Source: Ignavibacteria bacterium (GTDB lineage: Bacteria > Bacteroidota > Ignavibacteria > Tepidaquicellales > OLB5). Taken from it: 8,531 nt of DNA. Positions 1 to 5,004 of the stretch are shown here, one piece after another. The stretch lies in NCBI GenBank assembly GCA_027492415.1, contig JAPUEV010000263.1:1-8531 (forward strand), read 5' to 3'. Position numbers and translations under genes: made by a program. A model generated the notes under the pieces. It had not been told where the DNA came from. It saw only the letters and a list, made by a program, of their open reading frames with translations, and did not search any database. Every line of letters begins with the position of its first letter. Within the stretch, counting starts at the first letter, position 1.

Positions 1-552
1 TCGCGGTATTATTCTTTTGAGCAAAAAATTTATGACAGCACGAAAGCATTATTCGTGATAATTGACAGTAATCCTTTCATAAAGAGTTATTTGGCAATGG
101 ATAAAAATAATGAAGAGCTTGATACAAATTCAGTTAACGACCTGAGGAAACAGGATACTGAAAAACAGTTATTGTGGATTGACAGCGTTCTTGCCAACAG
201 CAGCGCCAAATGGAAGGTAGTTGCTGCTCATCACCCTGTATATTCAGGAGGCGAGCATGGTGATACCCCTGAAATGATAGAACAGATAAATCCGCTTCTT
301 ATTAAGTACAGTGTTGATCTTTTCTTATGCGGGCATGACCACGATATGCAGCATATTGTAAAACCCGGCAGTAATGTAAATTATTTTGTTGCGGGTTCAG
401 GCTCTAAATTAAGGCTTACTAATAAAACCGGGGATACAAAATTTGCATCAAGTGAAAACGGGTTTTTAACTGTTACTATTTCAGATGAAAAGATAAGGGC
501 AGCATTTATCGGGTTAAACGGTAAGGAGCTGTATTTTGTAGAGATTAGATAA
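1..552 (+). CDS. Metallophosphoesterase, purple acid phosphatase type 5 (TRAP)-like, C-terminal part
   Basis: The frame is open from the first base, so this is the 3' part of a gene whose start lies outside the window; 183 residues are visible before TAA at 550-552. A GTG at 55 opens the frame internally, but homologous-looking sequence (YYSFEQKIYDS...) continues upstream of it, so it is not the real start. Two metal-binding motifs of the calcineurin-like phosphoesterase fold are present: AAHHPVYSGGEHGD (HH at visible residues 77-78) and the C-terminal GHDHDMQHI (GHDH at 111-114). The spacing and wording resemble tartrate-resistant acid phosphatases, which hydrolyse phosphomonoesters with a dinuclear metal centre and are usually about 300 residues long. 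The N-terminal metal ligands (D, GD, GNH motifs) and any signal peptide are outside the window. The gene converges on the cytochrome run and nothing visible links it to electron transfer. Substrate is unknown. Confidence 0.85.
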   Translation, partial: SRYYSFEQKIYDSTKALFVIIDSNPFIKSYLAMDKNNEELDTNSVNDLRKQDTEKQLLWIDSVLANSSAKWKVVAAHHPVYSGGEHGDTPEMIEQINPLLIKYSVDLFLCGHDHDMQHIVKPGSNVNYFVAGSGSKLRLTNKTGDTKFASSENGFLTVTISDEKIRAAFIGLNGKELYFVEIR

Positions 553-601
553 AGTTACTGCTAAAATATAAACTACACATAAGGATTAATATTATTAAAC
601 A

Positions 602-637
602 AACAGGGTAACCCCTTAAAAAAAGGATCACCCCGTT
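602..637. terminator. Imperfect inverted repeat, possible bidirectional terminator
   Basis: Arms at 602-617 (aacagggtaacccctt) and 623-637 (aaggatcaccccgtt) pair imperfectly around an A-rich loop. On the plus strand it lies about 50 bp after the phosphatase stop and is followed by an AT-rich stretch. On the minus strand it is followed by TGTTTGTTT. Position between convergent genes suits a shared terminator, but mismatches in the stem keep confidence moderate. Confidence 0.45.
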
Positions 638-659
638 ATACATTATATATTTAAAAGTA

Positions 660-704
660 TGCATTCAGCCGGTACAATTCCCCATTATACTAAGGTTGAA
701 TGCA
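660..704. repeat. Inverted repeat with a 23-nt loop in the convergent intergenic region
   Basis: Eleven-base arms tgcattcagcc (660-670) and ggttgaatgca (694-704) pair fully if one G-U wobble is allowed. The loop is long (671-693) and no strong T-run follows on either strand. It may be a second termination or mRNA-end-protecting structure, or a protein-binding palindrome; the sequence alone does not decide. Confidence 0.45.
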
Positions 705-727
705 AAATCATTGATATTACAGTATAC

Positions 728-755
728 CGCAGAGTCATAAAATTATGACCCTGCG
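728..755 (-). terminator. Strong stem-loop just after the seven-heme cytochrome gene
   Basis: Thirteen-base arms cgcagagtcataa (728-740) and ttatgaccctgcg (743-755) match with a single mismatch and a minimal two-base loop. The stem begins 17 bases past the stop codon of the minus-strand gene ending at 772, which is the expected place for an end-of-operon structure. No T-run follows directly on the minus strand, so it may act as a 3'-end stabiliser or a weak terminator rather than a classical intrinsic terminator. Confidence 0.5.
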
Positions 756-771
756 ATAACTGATTTACATC

Positions 772-1620
772 TTAATAATTCACTTCGCCGTTTACATGAA
801 GCTCTTTATCAACAAAATTACCCTGACCGTTTATCACAGAACCATGACATACGTAACAGCTTGTCTCATTCATAAATGAATAATGAGGCTGGGTAAATAC
901 ACCGTTTACCTGCGGCGTCGGGTTACCTGTATTCGGGTCACCGTGGCAAGTTCCGCAGTAAACACTTCCCTGGTCAGTCCATATACCGGCAGCATTTACA
1001 TTGCCTTCTTTAAAGGTACCGTGGCAATATACATTACTGCAGGTTGCGGTATTTCTGTCCCAGGTTGGATCTGGTCTTATAGGTCCGCCTAATGTATCAT
1101 AAGCGCGCGGTCCGAAGAATATTTCAGCATGTCCGTCAGGATCAGGACCGATATGGTTAGGGTCATCAAAACCATTGATATCCCTGTGGCAATCTTCGCA
1201 TGTTAAAGCAGCTCCATATGTAGAGAACCTGTGGCTCATATGAACACCAACACCAAGGGAGGTTGTAAGTGTATCACCATTTAAAGCCCTGGGCGGATTT
1301 GCATGCTCTGAATTCCCGTGGCATGTTCTGCAGTTTTCAGGTCCGTTGCTGTTACTGTGACATCCTAAACAGCTTGAGCCTGATGTTCCGCCGGAATAGT
1401 CGCCGCCGTGACACGTTTTACATCCGCTTAGATTCCATTTATTGTTAGCTATGTAAATACCATGAAAGTTAGCAGAGCTTGGATTGCTCCAGCCTTCGGC
1501 ATGATTTCTTATTTCAGGCGCAAGCGTAACGCTGTTATCCAGCTCACTGCAGCCCTGGTAAACAAGAACTGTTGCCAGAAGCACAACAAACATTCCGTAA
1601 AACAATATTAGCTTTTTCAT
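772..1620 (-). CDS. Seven-heme c-type cytochrome, probable lipoprotein, with Geobacter-type CxxxxCH...CXXCH pair
   Basis: The 282-residue product starts with a positively charged, hydrophobic signal (MKKLILFYGMFVVLLA) ending in YQG-C24, a loose lipobox, followed by the acidic stretch SELD. I read it as a lipoprotein; acidic residues after the Cys are compatible with surface export signals known in Bacteroidota, but that is inference. Heme motifs: CKTCH 67-71, CLGCH 84-88, CRTCH 97-101, CEDCH 141-145, a CX4CH (CSNVYCH) 194-200, CGTCH 222-226 and CYVCH 255-259. The CX4CH/CXXCHGD pair at 194-226 matches the Geobacter GSu_C4xC__C2xCH pattern (PF09698/TIGR01904), common in secreted and outer-membrane cytochromes of metal reducers. 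It is last in the minus-strand run, 59 bp after the 14-heme gene, and has no clear Shine-Dalgarno sequence. Likely role: terminal, outward-facing electron exchange of a porin-cytochrome conduit. Alternative: a periplasmic-side lipoprotein cytochrome. Confidence 0.85.
   Translation of the reverse strand: MKKLILFYGMFVVLLATVLVYQGCSELDNSVTLAPEIRNHAEGWSNPSSANFHGIYIANNKWNLSGCKTCHGGDYSGGTSGSSCLGCHSNSNGPENCRTCHGNSEHANPPRALNGDTLTTSLGVGVHMSHRFSTYGAALTCEDCHRDINGFDDPNHIGPDPDGHAEIFFGPRAYDTLGGPIRPDPTWDRNTATCSNVYCHGTFKEGNVNAAGIWTDQGSVYCGTCHGDPNTGNPTPQVNGVFTQPHYSFMNETSCYVCHGSVINGQGNFVDKELHVNGEVNY
943..1041 (-). other. Region encoding CX4CH...CXXCH (GSu_C4xC__C2xCH) motif pair
   Basis: Codons 194-226 of the seven-heme protein encode CSNVYCHG, a 21-residue linker containing a W, then CGTCHGD. 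This CxxxxCH...CXXCHG signature is best known from Geobacter multiheme cytochromes. It is the most family-specific motif in this protein and the reason for comparing it with metal-reducer cytochromes. Confidence 0.7.
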
Positions 1621-1679
1621 TTCAAAAAATATTAATTTTTATTTCAATTTTCATACAGTCTAAAGTATGTTAATCAGTC

Positions 1680-2948
1680 TCATTTTGCGCCGTGGCAGTA
1701 TCCGCAGAAGCCTGTACCTGCAATACCGTTGGGTTTTGCATTGGCATCAGTGTGACAGCTGTAACAGTTTGCGCCTTCGGTTTCGTGGAATATTCCTTTA
1801 TCATCACGCATAAAGCCGGATTCATGTGTTTTGGGATTTGTTCCTTTTACACCATCGTTATCAAAATGACATTTAACACATGCCGGATCCCTGCCCTGTA
1901 CATCATGGCATGAAGAGCATGATTCGATATCTTTCTTTGCAAGATCTGAATGCAATCCTCCGCCGGTGTTTACACCAAAGGTAGTAAAGTTTGCTACCTG
2001 GTGGCTTGTTGGAGTAATTCCTGTAACAAGCTCGCCGCCGTTCTGGTGGCACTCAGCACAGAATGTGCTTTGCTCGTGGCAGGTTTTGCACTCAAAGCTT
2101 TTTTGATTGGCATCAAGTCCGTGTGTAAATTTATAATTCAGAGTATGCGCTGTAGTTAATTTCTGCAGTGCGGTCCTGTCTGTCCTTACACCGGTTTCTT
2201 TGGTGTAATACGGAGCGTAGAATCCCTGCTTGGTATTATTGCCGTTAAATCCAACCGGTGAGTGGCATGCCTGGCAGAAATTATCGCTGTGGCACATCAT
2301 ACAGTTATTTTTACCGCTTGAAAGATCTGCAACCTTATGTTCATTTAAGAAATTGGGGCTGCGGTGATTTTGCGGTGTTAACCCGGTTAAATTGCTGTGG
2401 CAGTTTTCACAGTTATTAGATGCTTTTTGTGTATTATGACAGCTGTAGCATGATTCCATATTAGGAAAGCCTGCTGCAGATTCTTTGGAAAATTTAACTT
2501 TATCCATACCTGCATGGCAATCAGTGCATGCTTTCTTTTCTGTATCAATATGCTGTTTATGTGAAAATATAACTTCAGACTTGTTGACCTTCAGTTTTTT
2601 ATAAACACCATCATAATGACATAGATTGCATGTTTTCTCATCCTTAACATCGTGGCAGCCGGTACAGTTTTCTTTCTTTGGATTTAAGTTATCCTTCGAA
2701 GAAACAGAGTTAACGGCGCCTGTATGGCAGTCTTCACATTTTACTCCTGCATCGGTAACATGCAGCTTGTGATCAAATTTAATTATCTTACTGTTATCGT
2801 ACCTGGTACCTTCGGTATTTTCATGAGAAAAAACTTTGGTAACAGAATTTCTGTTCAGCTTAGCCGAATCCTTAACAAGATAAGCCGTAGAGCTTAAGAA
2901 AATTACCAGGCCGGCCAGCAGAAATATATATAGTTTAGTTATTTTCAT
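1680..2948 (-). CDS. 14-heme secreted c-type cytochrome
   Basis: This 422-residue protein has an N-terminal hydrophobic segment (residues 7-22) with a plausible cleavage after STA22; it could also stay as an uncleaved anchor. Fourteen canonical CXXCH motifs start at residues 71, 95, 107, 141, 167, 180, 216, 225, 287, 297, 344, 357, 395 and 415. Additional histidines in FDHKLH (58-63) and FSHKQH (128-133) contexts are typical distal ligands of cytochrome c7/c3-type bis-His hemes. The second half contains a threefold repeat (see 1692-2387). One heme motif per 30 residues suggests an extended wire. It lies 12 bp downstream of the barrel gene, with a good AAAGGA ribosome site overlapping the barrel stop codon. 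This tight link suggests it partners the barrel, perhaps as the cytochrome threaded into or docked under it, like MtrA or OmaB in function; no sequence relation to those is claimed. Confidence 0.85.
   Translation of the reverse strand: MKITKLYIFLLAGLVIFLSSTAYLVKDSAKLNRNSVTKVFSHENTEGTRYDNSKIIKFDHKLHVTDAGVKCEDCHTGAVNSVSSKDNLNPKKENCTGCHDVKDEKTCNLCHYDGVYKKLKVNKSEVIFSHKQHIDTEKKACTDCHAGMDKVKFSKESAAGFPNMESCYSCHNTQKASNNCENCHSNLTGLTPQNHRSPNFLNEHKVADLSSGKNNCMMCHSDNFCQACHSPVGFNGNNTKQGFYAPYYTKETGVRTDRTALQKLTTAHTLNYKFTHGLDANQKSFECKTCHEQSTFCAECHQNGGELVTGITPTSHQVANFTTFGVNTGGGLHSDLAKKDIESCSSCHDVQGRDPACVKCHFDNDGVKGTNPKTHESGFMRDDKGIFHETEGANCYSCHTDANAKPNGIAGTGFCGYCHGAK
1692..2387 (-). repeat. Region encoding three copies of a P-x2-H ... 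CXXCH ... CXXCH unit
   Basis: In the 14-heme protein, residues 188-229, 309-361 and 367-419 share the order: P-x-x-H (TPQNH, TPTSH, NPKTH), an N/G-F pair a few residues on, a further His (NEH, GLH, IFH), then two CXXCH motifs 4 to 15 residues apart. Copy 1 is separated from copy 2 by about 80 residues holding two more hemes (CKTCH 287, CAECH 297); copies 2 and 3 are nearly adjacent. This points to internal duplication of a diheme unit. Confidence 0.55.
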
Positions 2949-2956
2949 TTCACTTT

Positions 2957-2962
2957 TCCTTT
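2957..2962 (-). promoter_or_regulatory. Ribosome binding site of the 14-heme cytochrome, overlapping the barrel stop codon
   Basis: The minus strand reads TAAAGGAAAAGTGAAATG. The AAAGGA overlaps the TAA of the barrel gene and the AGGA core sits 8 bases before the ATG. It supports the start at 2948 and suggests translational coupling of the two proteins. It is one of only two clear Shine-Dalgarno sequences in the run. Confidence 0.65.
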
Positions 2963-4283
2963 ATAATTTCTTAAAAAGCCAGTAGCTGAAACCTACGAGG
3001 CATCTTGCATCAGATTTATAGATCCTGTTAATTAAGTACTGTCCCTGTATATCAATAGAAAGCTGAGGCATCGGGCGGTAAGTAATGCCAAGCTGTCCGC
3101 TGAGAGCGTTTACCTTATCTACAAGGTAGTCACCAAGCTTATAGTTGGAATAATTTACCGATGCTGAAGCAGAAACTAATTCCTTATATACACTTTTCTG
3201 AAAATATGCAGAAACACCGTCAGACTCACCCGAGTAGCCCATATAACGGGTAAAGCTCAGCCCGTAATTTGGATGAGTGAAGCCTGCCTGTATTTTAATG
3301 GAATTAGTCTTTGTATCAAAAGTTGAATTTGCATCTTTTTCATACAGCACAACTCCTGCCCTGCCGTAAATATTGATCCCGTTTTTCAGGGTGTAATCCA
3401 GCCCGCCTGAAATTTCCTGGTTCTTTGTATAATTGAAAACCCAGAAAATACTGTTGTAGCTGTAATGCGGTTCCCTGTAGACATATTCCACAAACCCGCG
3501 GAGATCTTTATTTATCTGCACCCGCACGTTTGCTTCTGCGCGGTAAAGCTTCTTTTGGTTAATATCAAAATAAGCTTTGGCAAAAAAGTTATGCTTCAGC
3601 AGGTATGTATAATTCACATCTATACCTGCCAACTGTTCAGCCGGTCCGTCAAAAGTGATAGTACGCTCTACAAGATTGTAAACACTATCTGCGCGGAAAG
3701 TTGTATAGGATTCAGGCGTGCTCTTTTTATTTGAATAGCTTAAAGATGCCGTGAGATCTTTTACGCCATAATAGCTGAACATACCTCCGAAGTGATAATT
3801 ATTCTTTATATCGGGGTATTCTTTGAATTCATATGAATACGGAGCGAGGGCACCTCCGTATACACTGAACTGATACTCTTTATTTTTACCGGCTTTTACT
3901 TTCAGGTTTAATCCGTCAAGTGTGCCTTTGCCTGTGCCTGCAAAAATATTCTGCCTTCCAAGCTTAACATCAAGCATACCGAATAAATTGGAGCCTTTTA
4001 CATAGAAGTTATAAAACCTGTATGCAAAACCTCTTCCAACTTTCTTTATGACATCTTCTTCGGTCTGTGCCAGTGTATTAAAGCTCCACTGGCCTGAATT
4101 GAATTCAAGGAGATAATTCTGATAGCCCCTTAAATGGGTTGTTTTAGCACTTGATTCGTTTGAAAGACTGTCAATCCTTTGCCAGCCGTAAAAATAATTA
4201 TTAAACCTGAAATTTACTGTTTGCGCAAAAAGACTCCCCGTTATGAGGAACGCTGCCACCAGCAATAGTAGTTTAGGTTTCAT
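2961..4283 (-). CDS. Predicted outer-membrane beta-barrel (porin-like) protein of the cytochrome cluster
   Basis: The 440-residue product begins with a signal peptide (MKPKLLLLVAAFLITGSLFA, cleavage before Q21). The mature part has no heme motif and a single Cys near the C-terminus. It is rich in Tyr, Phe, Asn and Gly, with repeated alternating stretches such as FRFNNYFYGW, YQFSVYGGAL, HFGGMFSYYGV and VGFSYWLF near the end, typical of amphipathic strands and turns. The segment VKLGRQNIFAGTGKGTLDGL resembles the inner-wall motif of general and alginate-type porins. A mature length near 420 residues would allow roughly 18-22 strands, close to Geobacter conduit porins as I recall them and smaller than MtrB. 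It sits between a periplasmic-type tetraheme and a 14-heme gene, which suggests it is the sheath of a porin-cytochrome complex. No clear ribosome site precedes the start. Alternative: a solute porin co-transcribed by chance, which I consider less likely. Confidence 0.75.
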   Translation of the reverse strand: MKPKLLLLVAAFLITGSLFAQTVNFRFNNYFYGWQRIDSLSNESSAKTTHLRGYQNYLLEFNSGQWSFNTLAQTEEDVIKKVGRGFAYRFYNFYVKGSNLFGMLDVKLGRQNIFAGTGKGTLDGLNLKVKAGKNKEYQFSVYGGALAPYSYEFKEYPDIKNNYHFGGMFSYYGVKDLTASLSYSNKKSTPESYTTFRADSVYNLVERTITFDGPAEQLAGIDVNYTYLLKHNFFAKAYFDINQKKLYRAEANVRVQINKDLRGFVEYVYREPHYSYNSIFWVFNYTKNQEISGGLDYTLKNGINIYGRAGVVLYEKDANSTFDTKTNSIKIQAGFTHPNYGLSFTRYMGYSGESDGVSAYFQKSVYKELVSASASVNYSNYKLGDYLVDKVNALSGQLGITYRPMPQLSIDIQGQYLINRIYKSDARCLVGFSYWLFKKL

Positions 4284-4327
4284 TTTAAATTAGTTTAAGT
4301 GAATCGTTCTGTAACTTCAGTAAATTA

Positions 4328-4885
4328 CTATGGTTTTTTATGAACTATCTTTGCCCACATTTCATCATAATTGAATCCTTTAAATGAAGGACTTTCTGAA
4401 TTATGACATGTTGTGCAGAAAGCAGCGCCGTCATCATGAACTAAAAGACCGTTCTCTTTGGCTTTTTCTTTATCTTTCATAATAGCAAGTTTCTTGTATT
4501 CAGAACCTGCTCCGTGGCATGTTTCACACTGTACGCCGTCTTCTTTCTTGAAGGTATCTTCAAGCTCAGCGGGATCAATATCTTTGCCGAGAACATGGCA
4601 CTTTAAACACTGCGGTGTTTCAGCTGCAGGTGTTGTATACCCTTTATCTTTTGCAATTTTATCAGCTTCAGGTGTCTGAAGTGTTTTGTATGCCTGTGAG
4701 TGCTTGCTGTTCTGCCAGATATCCAGCTGTTTACCCTGGCTATCGGATTTATGGCATGCTCCCACGCAGGTTACGGCTCCTACATATTTGCCTGTTGCTG
4801 CTTTATGGGCAACATCAGCAAATGAAAAGCTATAAGCTGCAAATACAATAACAAGCAGTGATGCGATTGTTATTTTGGTTTTCAT
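4328..4885 (-). CDS. Small periplasmic tetraheme cytochrome c, cytochrome c554-like
   Basis: The 185-residue product has a cleavable signal (hydrophobic 5-22, cleavage after SFA23). Four heme sites are present: a CX3CH (CVGACH) at 40-45, CLKCH 93-97, CETCH 120-124 and CTTCH 157-161. The stretch CHKSDSQGKQLDIWQNSKHS after the first heme is the hallmark of the cytochrome c554 family (PF13435): CH...W..S.H, with W57 and H62. Family members carry electrons between periplasmic redox partners; in ammonia oxidisers c554 takes electrons from hydroxylamine oxidoreductase, which is not present here. A small soluble tetraheme protein between the inner-membrane cytochromes and the barrel fits a periplasmic shuttle. 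An AGAGG site 7 bases before the ATG supports the start. The first motif has an extra residue compared with the usual CXXCH; the reading frame is intact there, so this is not an obvious sequencing slip. Confidence 0.85.
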   Translation of the reverse strand: MKTKITIASLLVIVFAAYSFSFADVAHKAATGKYVGAVTCVGACHKSDSQGKQLDIWQNSKHSQAYKTLQTPEADKIAKDKGYTTPAAETPQCLKCHVLGKDIDPAELEDTFKKEDGVQCETCHGAGSEYKKLAIMKDKEKAKENGLLVHDDGAAFCTTCHNSESPSFKGFNYDEMWAKIVHKKP

Positions 4886-5004
4886 TTTCTTACCTCTTAT
4901 CAGTAATTGGTTAATGTGTTAAAAAAAAATGTTATTTATTTTTTGTAAATTTAATGAAATTATCTTTTATATACTTACAGGAAAACAATAATTTATTTCT
5001 ATTA
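4886..5004 (-). other. Longest gap inside the cytochrome run (119 bp), AT-rich, possible internal promoter
   Basis: Between the 18-heme and tetraheme genes the minus strand is very AT-rich and carries a T9 tract (4921-4929 as A9 on the plus strand). I find no GC-rich hairpin, so no terminator is called. I also could not fit a convincing -35/-10 or Bacteroidota -33 TTG / -7 TAnnTTTG pair. Its length compared with the 12-59 bp gaps elsewhere makes it the best place for a second promoter that would express the outer-membrane part separately. Confidence 0.25.
4893..4897 (-). promoter_or_regulatory. Ribosome binding site of the tetraheme cytochrome
   Basis: The minus strand reads AGAGGTAAGAAAATG: AGAGG, then a 7-base spacer, then the ATG at 4885. 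It fixes the start of the c554-like gene and contrasts with the absence of such a site before the barrel, 18-heme and seven-heme genes. Confidence 0.65.

Noticed and set aside
55..552. Complete small phosphoesterase gene starting with GTG at 55
   Set aside because: The frame stays open to base 1 with family-like sequence upstream, and the N-terminal metal-binding motifs are missing, so it is a truncated view of a larger gene.
883..1092. Plus-strand open frame opposite the seven-heme gene
   Set aside because: It is the antisense of a clear heme protein; the translation has no domain, and similar antisense frames at 1692-1913, 1950-2159, 3465-3734, 4458-4679 and 4615-4851 are equally uninformative.
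1680..2948. CRISPR-like or tandem DNA repeats, because short strings around 'tggca' recur often in the cytochrome genes
   Set aside because: The recurring strings are the codons of CXXCH motifs; spacing is irregular and there is no conserved long repeat at DNA level.
4328..4885. Hydroxylamine oxidation (nitrification) module, suggested by the c554-like protein
   Set aside because: No hydroxylamine oxidoreductase or cytochrome cM552 is present, and c554-like proteins are widespread outside nitrifiers.
4921..4929. Intrinsic terminator at the A9/T9 tract
   Set aside because: No GC-rich stem precedes the T-run on the minus strand; the region is simply AT-rich.
4886..5004. Bacteroidota-type -33/-7 promoter
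   Set aside because: TTG and TAnnTTTG-like elements can be found singly but not at the right spacing, so no promoter was called.
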